A stretch of 64,000 nucleotides of DNA from the NCBI GenBank assembly GCA_017792345.1, contig CP051228.1, forward strand, positions 3,564,148 to 3,628,147, written 5' to 3'. Shown one piece after another: positions 1 through 9,174 of this stretch. Position 1 is the stretch's first letter, and the number at the start of each line of letters is the position of its first letter. A model generated the notes under the pieces. That model saw only the letters and a list, made by a program, of their open reading frames with translations, was not told the DNA's origin and did no database searches. Both the position numbers and the translations under genes were made by a program. Origin of the DNA: Mesoflavibacter sp. GTDB lineage: Bacteria > Pseudomonadota > Alphaproteobacteria > UBA8366 > Aestuariispiraceae.

Positions 1-1
1 C

Positions 2-850
2 GCGCCGATCGGGCTGCAGATCGAAAACACCGATCAGCGGTCCAAGGATTATTCCGAAATCGCGGCGAAGTTCCGTCCAGGGCATGCCGACTTCACCTAT
101 TGGGAAAAATACGGCATCCGCGATTATCGTGGCGGCGGGCGTTCTTCCGCGCGGGAGACGGCGATGCGCGTTGCGGCCGGCGGCGTGGCGCGCAAGGCGC
201 TGGAATGTCTGGTGCCCGGCCTGTCCATTCGCGGCGCGCTGGTCCAGATGGGCCCGCATGTCATCGACCGCGCGCGCTGGAAATGGTCCGAGGTCGACGA
301 GAACCCGTTCTTCTGTCCCGACCCCGTCGCGGCCGGGGAATGGGCGGACTATCTGGACGGTGTGCGCAAGTCCGGATCGTCTTGCGGCGCCGTCATCGAA
401 GTCGTGGCCGAAGGCGTCCCGGCGGGCTGGGGTGCGCCGATCTATGGCAAGCTCGATTCCGACCTGGCCTGTGCGATGATGACGATCAATGCGGTGAAGG
501 GCGTTGAGATCGGTGCCGGTTTCGGCGCTGCGGCCCTGTCGGGCGAAGAAAACGCCGACGAGATTCGCATCGGCAATGACGGCAAGCCGCTGTTCCGGTC
601 CAATCAGGCCGGCGGCATTCTGGGCGGAATTTCGACCGGGCAGCCGGTTGTGGTCCGGTTTGCGGTCAAGCCGACCAGTTCCATCCTGACGCCGCGCGAC
701 ACGATCACGACCGACCGTCGGGAAACCGATATCGTGACCAAGGGGCGCCACGATCCCTGTGTTGGCATCCGCGCCGTGCCGGTGGGCGAGGCGATGATGG
801 CCTGCACCCTGCTGGACCATTTGCTGCGCCACCGCGGCCAGTGCGGCTGA
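2..850 (+). CDS. aroC: Chorismate synthase, 3' part (5' end outside window)
   Basis: The visible 282 residues match the C-terminal three quarters of chorismate synthase, which converts EPSP to chorismate with reduced FMN in the shikimate pathway. Recognisable blocks are [19 protein letters not shown] near the visible N-terminus, [20 protein letters not shown] in the centre, and [17 protein letters not shown] near the C-terminus, all family signatures. The frame is open from base 2, so the gene continues upstream of the window. The protein is cytoplasmic. It ends six bases before the convergent LysR gene. Identity is secure; only the N-terminus is unseen. Confidence 0.95.
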   Translation, partial: APIGLQIENTDQRSKDYSEIAAKFRPGHADFTYWEKYGIRDYRGGGRSSARETAMRVAAGGVARKALECLVPGLSIRGALVQMGPHVIDRARWKWSEVDENPFFCPDPVAAGEWADYLDGVRKSGSSCGAVIEVVAEGVPAGWGAPIYGKLDSDLACAMMTINAVKGVEIGAGFGAAALSGEENADEIRIGNDGKPLFRSNQAGGILGGISTGQPVVVRFAVKPTSSILTPRDTITTDRRETDIVTKGRHDPCVGIRAVPVGEAMMACTLLDHLLRHRGQCG

Positions 851-856
851 CCACCC

Positions 857-1783
857 TCAATCCGAAAAAGCATCCAACGGACTGGCCGTTTCCCTCAACA
901 GGGCGACGAATTCCCGGGCGATCGGGTTCGGGCGCGCGCGTTTGGAATAGTGCGCCGCGATATGGTCGGGAAGGGGCAGCAGCATATTCGGGATGCGCAC
1001 CAGGCGTCCGGCGTCGATCCGCGCCTTGACCGATCGTGCCCATCCCAATGCCAAGCCTTCGCCATTCTCCGCGAAATCCAGCAGCACGTCATAGGAATTG
1101 ATCGACGGACCCTTCAGGGCCGGGGGCGGGGGCACGCCGATATGGTGCAGGAATTGTTTCCAGTCGGGCCAGGGACCGCCGGCCTGGGCCAGATGCAGCA
1201 GGGGGCAGGATAGGATTGTCTCCGCCGTGACCTCGCCGCCCAGGCCCTGCAACAGCTTTGGCGCGCAGACCGGGAAGATGGCGTCGTCGGCGACGGGCTC
1301 GATCAGATAGGAATGTTCCGCCCATCGGCCGCTGCGCAGTCCGACATCGAAATCCTTGTCGAATGCCTCCAACGGTTCCGAAGAGGTGAAGACGCGAATG
1401 GTCAGGTCCGGGTAGCGGTGCTGGAACGCGCCGATACAGGGCGCGATCAGCAGGCTGGCCACCACCAGTTCCGAAAAGACGGTCAGGGTCTCGCTGTTCC
1501 GGCTTTCCCCGCGCAGCAGGTCCGCCGTCATGGCCAGGTCGCCCAGCGTCCGGCGTACGGTCTCCGCCAGGACCTCCCCGGCCGGCGTCGGGGTCACGTC
1601 GCGGCGGCCGCGGTCGAACAACTTGGTGTTAAGGCCTTGTTCCAGTTGTCGGATCAACCGGCTGATACTGGCCTGGGTCAGGTGCAGTTCTTCCGCCGCG
1701 CGGGTGAAATTGCGGTGCCGGAATGCGGCTTCGAAGGCAACCAGCGTGTTCATGGGCGGTAGGCGCTTTTCCAGATATGCCAT
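857..1783 (-). CDS. LysR-family transcriptional regulator (GcvA-like)
   Basis: The 308-residue protein has a normal LysR layout. An N-terminal winged helix-turn-helix covers about residues 10-70 (FTRAAEELHLTQASISRLIRQLE), followed by a periplasmic-binding-protein-like effector domain. The opening 'LPPMNTLVAFEAAFRHRNFTRAA' style is typical of the GcvA/AmpR-like subgroup. An alternative start is the methionine at residue 11. The gene is divergent from the TauD-type dioxygenase at 1890, with an AT-rich gap of about 100 bases between them, so that dioxygenase is the natural candidate target (inference). The effector is unknown. Confidence 0.9.
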   Translation of the reverse strand: MAYLEKRLPPMNTLVAFEAAFRHRNFTRAAEELHLTQASISRLIRQLEQGLNTKLFDRGRRDVTPTPAGEVLAETVRRTLGDLAMTADLLRGESRNSETLTVFSELVVASLLIAPCIGAFQHRYPDLTIRVFTSSEPLEAFDKDFDVGLRSGRWAEHSYLIEPVADDAIFPVCAPKLLQGLGGEVTAETILSCPLLHLAQAGGPWPDWKQFLHHIGVPPPPALKGPSINSYDVLLDFAENGEGLALGWARSVKARIDAGRLVRIPNMLLPLPDHIAAHYSKRARPNPIAREFVALLRETASPLDAFSD

Positions 1784-1889
1784 ACGAATTCCAAATGTCT
1801 GATTATAGAAAACGTTAATTTACAGCGTATTGGAAAGTCATAGGATCGCCAAATCCAACATGCTTTGCTTTGCAGCGGAGGGATTGAAA

Positions 1890-2756
1890 ATGCGCGTCAC
1901 CCCGATCACGGCCAGCTTCGGCGTCGAAATCGACGGGATCGATCTGGGCAAGGGTTTGTCGGCCGACCAGGCGGCGGATTTGTATGAGATCATGATGGAT
2001 CGCGCGGTCCTGCTGTTCCGCGATCAGCCGCTGACCTCCGAGGCGCATCTGGCGCTGGGCGATGCCTTCGGACCGCTGGCCCCGAAACATCCGCTGTATC
2101 CGACGCCGGACGGTTTCGAGAACATCATGATTATTCGAAACGACGCCAAGAATCCGCCGGAGAGCGAGAAATGGCATACGGATATCAGCTGCGACGCCAA
2201 TCCGCCTTTCGTGTCGCTGTTGCTGTCCAAGATCATCCCGGATGCCGGCGGCGACACCCTGTTCTGCGACATGCGCGCCGTGCATGACGCGCTGTCCGAA
2301 CCCGTTCGCACCCTCTTGGCGGGGCTGATGGCCGAGCACCGCATGGACAAGGGTTTCGATTACCTGCGCGAGATGGGGCATCACGACCGGGCGGATATGC
2401 TGATGACCGACGCCATCCGCAACCGGAACACGGACCATCCGGTGATCAAACATCATCCGTCCAGCGGCCGGCCCTTCATCTATGTGAACCAGGCCTTCAC
2501 GACGCGCATTCTGGGCCTGACCAAATCCGAGAGCACGGCGCTACTGAATGTCATCTACGACCTGATCCATCAGCCCCGCCATCAGCTCCGTATCCGCTGG
2601 AAGCCGGACATGCTGGCGGTCTGGGACAATTGGTCAACCCAGCATATGGCGACCGGTGACCATTTCCCGAAGGAACGGGAGATGCGCCGTGTCACGGTGA
2701 TTGCCGACAAACGCTCCCGCCCGTTCACCGAACCGGCCATGGCCGCCGCCGAATAA
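1890..2756 (+). CDS. TauD/TfdA-family Fe(II)/2-oxoglutarate dioxygenase
   Basis: The 288-residue protein has the family's iron triad: H96-T-D98 in EKWHTDIS and a distal histidine at about 252 (NWSTQHMAT). A downstream arginine at about 266-267 can hold 2-oxoglutarate. Enzymes of this family hydroxylate taurine, alkyl sulfates, aryloxyalkanoates or similar small substrates. The substrate here cannot be read from sequence. The start at 1890 is chosen because GGAGG lies about eight bases upstream, although the frame opens earlier at 1830. A divergently transcribed LysR gene sits immediately upstream and may regulate it. Confidence 0.88.
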   Translation: MRVTPITASFGVEIDGIDLGKGLSADQAADLYEIMMDRAVLLFRDQPLTSEAHLALGDAFGPLAPKHPLYPTPDGFENIMIIRNDAKNPPESEKWHTDISCDANPPFVSLLLSKIIPDAGGDTLFCDMRAVHDALSEPVRTLLAGLMAEHRMDKGFDYLREMGHHDRADMLMTDAIRNRNTDHPVIKHHPSSGRPFIYVNQAFTTRILGLTKSESTALLNVIYDLIHQPRHQLRIRWKPDMLAVWDNWSTQHMATGDHFPKEREMRRVTVIADKRSRPFTEPAMAAAE

Positions 2757-2839
2757 CGGGGCAAGAAAGCGCTGGGTAAATTTCACTGGAAGGGGTAGAC
2801 CTTCGGTCGTTGACGCAATGACCGAAGGGACAGCCCGCC

Positions 2840-3424
2840 ATGCCCAGCCGCGACAGCGTTCACGCCCTGCCGGTGCCAGACGAGGACGATCTGGACCCGG
2901 ATATCCGGAAGTATTTCAACATTTGCCGCGACAAGCTTGGGCTCGTTCCCAATGTGTTGAAGGCCTACAGCTTCCGCCCGGAACGCCTGCGGCGTTTCAT
3001 CGACAGCTACAACGAGATCATGCTGTCCGACGGCGCGCTGACCAAGCTGGAGCGCGAGATGATCGCCGTCGTCGTTTCGTCCTGCAATCGCTGTTACTAC
3101 TGTCTTGTGGCCCATGGACAACAGGTTCGCGCCCTGTCCGGGGATCCGGAACTGGGGGAGATGATCGCCCTGAACTACCGGGTCGCGGATTTGGACGACC
3201 GCACCATGGCGATGCTGGATTACGCCTGGGCGCTGACGGAGGCGCCGAACGACATCGACGCGGAAGACCGAGAGGTGTTGATGGATCTGGGCTTCGATGC
3301 AAACGCGATCTGGGAGATCGTCGAGACCGCCGCCTTCTTCAACTACACGAACCGCATGGCGCATGGGTTGGAGATGATGCCGAACAGCGCCTATCACCGG
3401 ATGAACAGAAGCGATGACGCCTGA
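2840..3424 (+). CDS. AhpD/carboxymuconolactone-decarboxylase-like peroxidase-related protein
   Basis: The 194-residue protein has the AhpD-like redox signature C85-Y-Y-C88-L-V-A-H92, preceded by an all-helical segment (LTKLEREMIAVVVSSCNRC). This matches the 'uncharacterised peroxidase-related' subgroup of the CMD/AhpD superfamily. In AhpD the CxxC cysteines and the following histidine carry out thiol-based reduction. An extra cysteine (C82) lies just before the pair. The last 11 bases overlap the start of the TPR gene, so the two are probably translationally coupled. The physiological partner is not identifiable. Confidence 0.82.
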   Translation: MPSRDSVHALPVPDEDDLDPDIRKYFNICRDKLGLVPNVLKAYSFRPERLRRFIDSYNEIMLSDGALTKLEREMIAVVVSSCNRCYYCLVAHGQQVRALSGDPELGEMIALNYRVADLDDRTMAMLDYAWALTEAPNDIDAEDREVLMDLGFDANAIWEIVETAAFFNYTNRMAHGLEMMPNSAYHRMNRSDDA

Positions 3425-4748
3425 GCGGAAAGACCAATGGGGCAACCCCGTGACCGCCGCGAATGCCGAGGCGGTCGACGCGCTCGACGCGACCTTGATG
3501 GCCTATATGGCGATGCGGATCGATATCGGCGACCGTCTGAAGACGGTCTTCGCGGCCGATCCGGACATGCCGATGGCCCTGATCGTGAAAGGGGCCTTCC
3601 TGAAGATGTTCGCGACCGCCGCGATGGAGGAGGGCGCCCGCAAGACCCTGGGCGCCGCCCGTGAGGCGATCGCCCGCCGCCCGGTCTCTGCCCGCGAGGA
3701 AGCCCATCTGTCCGCGCTTGCCGACTGGGTCGATGGCGAGATGGAAGCGGCCTGCCGGGGGTGGGAGGCGATCCTGGTCGATCATCCGCGCGACGTCCTT
3801 GCCCTGAAACTGTCCCAGTTGAACCGGTTCTATCTCGGCGTGGCGAAGGATATGCGCAACGCCGCCGGGCGTGCCTGGTACGCCTGGGACGCGACGGTGC
3901 CCGGCTATGGCTTCATCGCAGGCTCCTATGCCTTCGCGCTGGAGGAGGCGGGGGAATACGCCCGGGCCGAACGGTTGGGGCGCCGCGCAATCGACCTGGA
4001 ACCGGCCGATATCTGGGCCGCCCATGCCGTCGCGCATGTCCTGGAAATGACCGGACGCAGCGCGGACGGACTGTCCTGGCTGGACGGGCTACGGGACCAT
4101 TGGGGCCAGATCCACAATTTCGTGCATCACGCCCATTGGCACCGCGCCTTGTTCGCACTCGATTGCGGCGATGTCGCGAAGGCGTTGGCGATTTTCGACA
4201 ACGATGTCTGGACGGATCGGGTCGAGGATTATCTCGATCTGTCCAACGGCGCATCCTTGCTGTGGCGGCTTGAGGAATGTGGGATCGATATCGGCCGGCG
4301 CGCCGATCCCGTCGCCGATCTGGCCCTGAAGAAAGCGCGGGACCACGGGCTGGTCTTCGCCGATTGTCATGTTGCGCTGGCGCTCGCCATGGCGGGTCGG
4401 GCCGAGGAACTGTCCGATTTTCTGGACGACCTGGATCGGTTCGCTGCGCGGCAAGGCACCCAGGCACAGGTCGCGGCCGATGTCGGACGTTCGCTATGCA
4501 TGGCTGTGCTTGCCGACGCGGCCGGCGATGCGGAGCAGGTGATCGACCTTCTGTTGTCGGCGCGCGGCGATCTGCATCGCATCGGCGGCAGCCACGCCCA
4601 GCGGGACCTGTTCGAACGGTTGCTGATCGCCAATACCATGAAAGGCGGCCGCCCGGCACTGGCCCGCGCGTTGCTGTCTGAACGGCTGGAGGCACGGCCG
4701 TCCGACGCCTGGGGCAAGGCGCGCCGGACGAGGTTGGCCGCTGCCTGA
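3414..4748 (+). CDS. Tetratricopeptide-repeat protein of the TTC38-like family
   Basis: The 444-residue protein is predicted to be helical, with repeated TPR-like helix pairs (for example EEAGEYARAERLGRRAIDLEPADIWAAHAVAHVLEM) and the HNFVHHAHWHRALFALDCGD region typical of bacterial TTC38 homologues. No signal peptide or membrane segment is visible, so it is probably a cytoplasmic scaffold. It starts inside the end of the AhpD-like gene, and the pair likely forms one transcription unit. The family has no firmly assigned biochemical role. Confidence 0.8.
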   Translation: MTPERKDQWGNPVTAANAEAVDALDATLMAYMAMRIDIGDRLKTVFAADPDMPMALIVKGAFLKMFATAAMEEGARKTLGAAREAIARRPVSAREEAHLSALADWVDGEMEAACRGWEAILVDHPRDVLALKLSQLNRFYLGVAKDMRNAAGRAWYAWDATVPGYGFIAGSYAFALEEAGEYARAERLGRRAIDLEPADIWAAHAVAHVLEMTGRSADGLSWLDGLRDHWGQIHNFVHHAHWHRALFALDCGDVAKALAIFDNDVWTDRVEDYLDLSNGASLLWRLEECGIDIGRRADPVADLALKKARDHGLVFADCHVALALAMAGRAEELSDFLDDLDRFAARQGTQAQVAADVGRSLCMAVLADAAGDAEQVIDLLLSARGDLHRIGGSHAQRDLFERLLIANTMKGGRPALARALLSERLEARPSDAWGKARRTRLAAA

Positions 4749-5139
4749 AATCGGCCGATTCGCGGGTTTCGTGCGCTGGCAGCGGCCTAAAACCGCAATC
4801 CGGTTGCTGAATTCACCTTGGTTTTCCGCGTGCGAGCATTGATGGCCTGCCGCGGCGGCACGGATGTCGGCTACCGCTAACCCCTTGCGTCTTAAGCCGG
4901 TTCTCCGGCGCTTTCTTGGTGAATAGTGCGCATTCTGGCTGGATCGTTTCCCGCGAGTAGCGAGTTAACGAGTTGGAAGGAGTATTGGTACATCATTTAT
5001 GGGCCGAATGCGGTATAGTAACGCCGAATGGGGGTCGCGCGATTAAAAGGCAATCCAGAAGGAATGTCTTCGGTCGCTCTTCGGCCGTCCGATTGGGTGG
5101 GACTTCTTACGAAGAAACGTTTGAAACCGGGGTAGGTAT
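4749..5139. other. Intergenic region before the cyclase gene
   Basis: No convincing gene is seen in these 391 bases. A weak hairpin GCCGG-TTCT-CCGGC lies at 4896-4909, followed by a pyrimidine-rich stretch (GCTTTCTTGG), and may end the TPR transcript. At 4954-4976 there are three stepped copies of CGAGT (CGAGTAG, CGAGTTAA, CGAGTTGG). A -10-like TATAGT is near 5012. A reading frame that runs from 4973 into the cyclase gene has shadow-like composition and was not called. Confidence 0.4.
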
Positions 5140-7119
5140 ATGGCGGGCGGCAGGTCGGTCTCTTATGAGGTCTACTACCTCCAATACGGTCGTTGGCAGA
5201 TCCATCATCGCTATACTTACAGCGAGCGGGATAATGCGATCGAGGAGGCCAAACGGCTCGACAGCCAGGGGCATTTCGATGCGGCCTGCGTCGTGCGTGA
5301 AAGCTGGGACAACGCGACCGGAACCGCTTCCGAGTCCGTCATCTATCACAGTCCGAAACTGAAGACCAAACCGCCGGTCGCCTTCATCACCGCCGGCGAT
5401 GACGGCAAGGCGAAGCCCAGTGCCGCTTCGGCGGGTGGTGGCGCGCGGGGCGGCGTCAAGAATGCGCCGCCGGGATCGGCCGCTGCCAATGCCGCCGCGG
5501 AAGCGAAGAAGAAAGCGGCCGCCAAGAAGGCCGCGAGCAAGCAGGCGCCGGCAAAGGAGCCGGATCTCCGCCGCCCGCCGAAGCAAGGCGATCGTCGACG
5601 TGAGGATGAGGCGGATTGGGCCGCCGCCATTCCCAAGATGATCATCGCCTTTCTGCTGGCCTGCGTGGTCGGGACCGTCGCGGGAGTCTTGGCCTATTAC
5701 GCCATCAAGCTGCTGTCGGTCGCCGGGATCGTCTTCGGCCTAAACGTCAATCAGTTCATCCTGATCGGGGCGTGGTTCTTAGGCTGGGCCGTCACATTCT
5801 TCCCCCTGCTGAAAAAGATTCTGTCCGGCATCCGCGCCAAAGCCGCCTTGGCGCAACCCGGTCCGAGCGTCGACATGCAGGAGGCGATGCGCCGTCGACG
5901 TGAGTCCGATGCGGCCGCGAAGGCGCTGTCCGATGCGGCGAGCGCGCTGGACGCCCTGACCGCGAAGCCGGAGGAGAGCGCGCCGCCTGAGGACCGTGAA
6001 CAGGATGAGACGGTTGCGTCGGATGAGCCCGAGGATTTGCCGGATCCAAAGGAAGAGCCGGTTCCGAAGGACGAGCCGGAGCTGCCGGCCGAACCGAAGA
6101 ACGAAAATCTGGGGCCCGCGCCGCTGCGTGCGGCCCTCGCGGAACTGGTGGACGAGGCGAAGCGCTTGTCCAACAACTCCCTGGATAAGGACCATTTCTT
6201 GCGGTTCGGGGTGATCCTTTTCCTCGCGGGCGCAGCGGAAACGCTGGCCCGGCGGTTCAAGGTCGCCGCCCGGGAAGTAACTACGATCCTGAGCGAACAG
6301 ATCGAAACCCTGGGGGTTTCTGCGTCGATGGCTTTGGGGTTCGCGGCCAATATCGACGAATACCTGCTGGATAAGCGCTATTTCGAAATGTACGCCGCCG
6401 GCCGGGGGGGCGTATTGGGGCAGGGCGAGGACACGAAGGGCGACAGCGGCATGTCGACCGCTTTCAAACTGTGGAAGACGCCCAAGGCGCCGCCCGGTCA
6501 GGACCTCAATGCGGCAGAAGATCCGAAACATTATGATAACGCGCCCGGCGATCAGGAACATTACGGGTTCGTTGCTGTCCTATTCACCGACATCGTCGGA
6601 TCGACCCATAAGCAGCAGACCATGGGCGATGCCTGGCTGATGAATGTCGTGCGGGCCCATAACGATATTGTCCGCGAAGCGATCTCTAAGCATGGCGGCC
6701 GCGAGATCAAACATACCGGCGACGGGATCATGGCATCCTTCCCGGCAGTCGTATCCTCGGTCGAAGCCGCCCTGGCCATGCAGGACGGCATTCAGAAGTT
6801 CAGCGAGATGATGCCGGACCTGGCCTTTGAAATCTGTGTCGGGATCAGTGCCGGGGAGCCGATCCACGAGAGCGGCGATCTGTTCGGGACGCCGGTCAAT
6901 CTGGCCGCCCGTGTGTTGTCGAAGGCCAGCGCCCATGAAACGGCGGTCAGCAGCATCGTCCGCGAAATGTGCCGGGGAAAGAGTTTCATCTTCGAGGAAA
7001 TCGGCCGTTTCGATCTGAAGGGTTTCGAGGAACCGCAGCCCATTTTCCGGGTCAAGGATCGACGCAAACGGGCGCGGGGCAACACCGCGTCCGAAAAGGC
7101 CGTCGCCACCAGCAACTGA
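5140..7119 (+). CDS. Membrane-anchored class III adenylate/guanylate cyclase
   Basis: 659 residues. The C-terminal catalytic domain (about 470-650) has the metal aspartates D484 (FTDIVGST) and D528 (KHTGDG) and the transition-state pair N587/R591 (NLAARV), so it should be active in making cAMP or cGMP from the nucleoside triphosphate. Two hydrophobic segments at about 165-190 and 200-225 anchor it in the membrane. The N-terminal 90 residues form a small domain rich in aromatics (YEVYYLQYGRWQIHH). An Ala/Lys-rich linker follows it, and an acidic Pro/Glu-rich linker follows the membrane segments. The gene stands alone with a long upstream gap. The signal sensed is unknown. Confidence 0.87.
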   Translation: MAGGRSVSYEVYYLQYGRWQIHHRYTYSERDNAIEEAKRLDSQGHFDAACVVRESWDNATGTASESVIYHSPKLKTKPPVAFITAGDDGKAKPSAASAGGGARGGVKNAPPGSAAANAAAEAKKKAAAKKAASKQAPAKEPDLRRPPKQGDRRREDEADWAAAIPKMIIAFLLACVVGTVAGVLAYYAIKLLSVAGIVFGLNVNQFILIGAWFLGWAVTFFPLLKKILSGIRAKAALAQPGPSVDMQEAMRRRRESDAAAKALSDAASALDALTAKPEESAPPEDREQDETVASDEPEDLPDPKEEPVPKDEPELPAEPKNENLGPAPLRAALAELVDEAKRLSNNSLDKDHFLRFGVILFLAGAAETLARRFKVAAREVTTILSEQIETLGVSASMALGFAANIDEYLLDKRYFEMYAAGRGGVLGQGEDTKGDSGMSTAFKLWKTPKAPPGQDLNAAEDPKHYDNAPGDQEHYGFVAVLFTDIVGSTHKQQTMGDAWLMNVVRAHNDIVREAISKHGGREIKHTGDGIMASFPAVVSSVEAALAMQDGIQKFSEMMPDLAFEICVGISAGEPIHESGDLFGTPVNLAARVLSKASAHETAVSSIVREMCRGKSFIFEEIGRFDLKGFEEPQPIFRVKDRRKRARGNTASEKAVATSN

Positions 7120-7217
7120 CGGCGGCAGCACGCCGGTTCGCGTCGCGGCTGAGCCAACCGCCAAGCGCGCCGGTCGCCTAGACTGGTCGACGAAGTTCGT
7201 TGCGGCGGAGCAAGGCG

Positions 7218-8246
7218 ATGACCGGAAAATCCGGAAAACTGGTGTATGAAGGGGAGCGGGTCGCGGTCCCGGCGGATGAGGCATTTAGGGCCGTTGAATC
7301 GGTTCTGACCCGTGCCGGATGCCCGGACGGCACGGCGCGGATCGTTGCCGATCATCTGGTCGATTCCGGTTTGAGCGGTGTCGAATCCCATGGGGTCATG
7401 CGCTGCCTGCAATATGCCGAACAGTTCCGCAGCGGTTACATGGATCCGGCTGCGTCCCCAATCTATGAGACGGACCCGGTCCCGATTGTGGATGGGCAGG
7501 GCGGTATCGGCATTCCCGCCATGCATCTGGCCGCGCAAGAAGCGGTGGCCGCGGCGCGCCGTACCGGCGTGGCGGCGATCGCCATTCGCAATGTCGGGCA
7601 TACGGGCCGGCTTGGCGCCTATGCCGAACGGATCGCGGAGCAGGGATGCCTGTCCATCATAATCGGCGGAGGCGGACGCGAGAACTGGCGTCAGGTCGCG
7701 CCCTATGGCGGCCGTAAGGCGCTGCTGCCGACCAATCCTTACTGTATCGGCATGCCGGGCGGGTTGCAGGGGTCGGTCGTCCTGGATTTCGCGACGGCCA
7801 TGATCGCCGGCGGCTGGATCTATGCGGCGCGCAATGCCGGCGCGCGGCTGCCGGAGGGCGTCTTGATCGACCCGGATGGCATGCCCAGCACGGATCCCGA
7901 AGATTACTTCCGGGGCGGCGCGATACTGCCGGCCGGGGGGCCGAAGGGCTATGCTATGGCGGTTCTGGCCGAACTGATCGGCGAGGCAATGCTGGGCCCG
8001 GCGACGACGGAAATGAACTGGCTGATGGTCGTTTTGGACACGACCCGCTATCGGTCCGCGTCGGCGATTCAGGATGTGGCGGAAGAAATCCTGGCGGAGC
8101 TTAGGGACTGCCCGCCGGCGCCTGGCTTCGACCGCGTCCAGGTGCCGGGCGAAAGGGAGAGCGACGCACGGCGACGGGCGCGCGCTGAGGGCTTGATGCT
8201 GCCCGCGCCGACTTGGCGCCAGATTCTCGATGCGGCCGACGGCTGA
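7218..8246 (+). CDS. Ldh family (malate/L-lactate/ureidoglycolate-type) NAD(P)-dependent oxidoreductase
   Basis: The 342-residue protein matches the Ldh_2 fold. Recognisable pieces are GLSGVESHGVMRC near the N-terminus, the catalytic-region motif RNVGHTGRLGAYAERIAE, NPYCIGMPG, and the GGPKGYAMAVLAELIGE block. Members oxidise 2-hydroxy acids such as malate, sulfolactate or ureidoglycolate with NAD(P); the substrate is not determinable here. The start at 7218 is preferred over 7200 because GGAG/AAGG precedes it at normal spacing. It is convergent with the cytochrome c gene, which ends four bases away. Confidence 0.86.
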   Translation: MTGKSGKLVYEGERVAVPADEAFRAVESVLTRAGCPDGTARIVADHLVDSGLSGVESHGVMRCLQYAEQFRSGYMDPAASPIYETDPVPIVDGQGGIGIPAMHLAAQEAVAAARRTGVAAIAIRNVGHTGRLGAYAERIAEQGCLSIIIGGGGRENWRQVAPYGGRKALLPTNPYCIGMPGGLQGSVVLDFATAMIAGGWIYAARNAGARLPEGVLIDPDGMPSTDPEDYFRGGAILPAGGPKGYAMAVLAELIGEAMLGPATTEMNWLMVVLDTTRYRSASAIQDVAEEILAELRDCPPAPGFDRVQVPGERESDARRRARAEGLMLPAPTWRQILDAADG

Positions 8247-8249
8247 CCG

Positions 8250-9161
8250 TTATTCCGGCTTCTCGACCCGGTTTTCAATCGCAGGGATCGATTTCAGATA
8301 AACCGCGATTGCCTTCAAATCGGCGTCGTTCAGATGGCTCAACCCGTCCTCGATGGCCTCCGCCATGCTGCCCTGGACATTGTCGAAGGACGGTTTCGAA
8401 CCGCTTTTCAAGAGATAGGCGATGTCGGCCTCGCTCCAATCCGCGATTCCGGTTTCATGCGGCGTGATATTGGGCACCAGTTCGCCTTCCGGACCGTCGA
8501 CCGTCCCGGCCAGATACATCGACGAATCCGTTCCGCCGAAGATACCGCGCGGCGTGTGGCATTCGCCGCAATGGGACATGGCATCGACCAGATAACGCCC
8601 CCGATTCCATTCCGCGCTTTGCGTGGGATCCTCCGCCAGTTCGCCTTCGGTGAAGTTCATCATCGTCCAGCCGTTCAACAGGAACCGCCAGCCCAGTGGA
8701 AATTGGGCTTCATGGTCCTTGTTCGCCGCCCGGACAGGGACCAGCGAGAACAGGTAATCCTTGATGGCCAGCATGTCGTCTTCCCGCATCTTGGTGTAGC
8801 TGGGATAGGGGAAGACCGGGTAGTAGAGATGGCCTTCCGGTGCGGTGCCGGTTCGCAAGGCGGTGATGAAATCGGCGTCTGACCATTCGCCGATCCCTGT
8901 TTCAGGGTCCGGCGTGATGTTCGGTGAATAAAAGGTGCCGAATGGGGTTTCGAGCGCCCGGCCGCCGGCGAAGGGTTGGGCCCCTTCGACGGATTCCGTA
9001 TGACAGGACATGCACCCTGCCGCGCGGGACAAATACGCCCCGCGCGCCAGCGCATCGTCCCCCGTACCTGCCGATTGGGCCAGTACCATGCCCGAGGGCA
9101 AACCCATGCCCCAGGCGAGGAGTACCGCCAGACCGGCGGCGTGACGCCGAACCCTCGTCAT
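8250..9161 (-). CDS. Exported diheme cytochrome c
   Basis: The 303-residue precursor has a signal peptide (about residues 1-28, with a hydrophobic AAGLAVLLAWGMGL core). Two cytochrome c domains follow, each with a heme-binding CxxCH (CMSCH and CGECH). Repeated 'SPNITPDPETGIGEWSDADFITALRTG' and 'PNITPHETGIADWSEADIAYLLKSG' blocks are typical of the small cytochrome subunits that accept electrons from membrane dehydrogenases. It should act in the periplasm. The start is the methionine at 9161; upstream in-frame sequence overlaps the neighbouring cytochrome gene. It lies 13 bases downstream of that gene, so the two are likely co-transcribed. Confidence 0.9.
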   Translation of the reverse strand: MTRVRRHAAGLAVLLAWGMGLPSGMVLAQSAGTGDDALARGAYLSRAAGCMSCHTESVEGAQPFAGGRALETPFGTFYSPNITPDPETGIGEWSDADFITALRTGTAPEGHLYYPVFPYPSYTKMREDDMLAIKDYLFSLVPVRAANKDHEAQFPLGWRFLLNGWTMMNFTEGELAEDPTQSAEWNRGRYLVDAMSHCGECHTPRGIFGGTDSSMYLAGTVDGPEGELVPNITPHETGIADWSEADIAYLLKSGSKPSFDNVQGSMAEAIEDGLSHLNDADLKAIAVYLKSIPAIENRVEKPE

Positions 9162-9174
9162 CACGGATAACAGG

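Noticed and set aside
4973-5362. 129-codon frame overlapping the cyclase start
   Set aside because: It runs into the cyclase coding region in another frame and has no conserved features; treated as chance.
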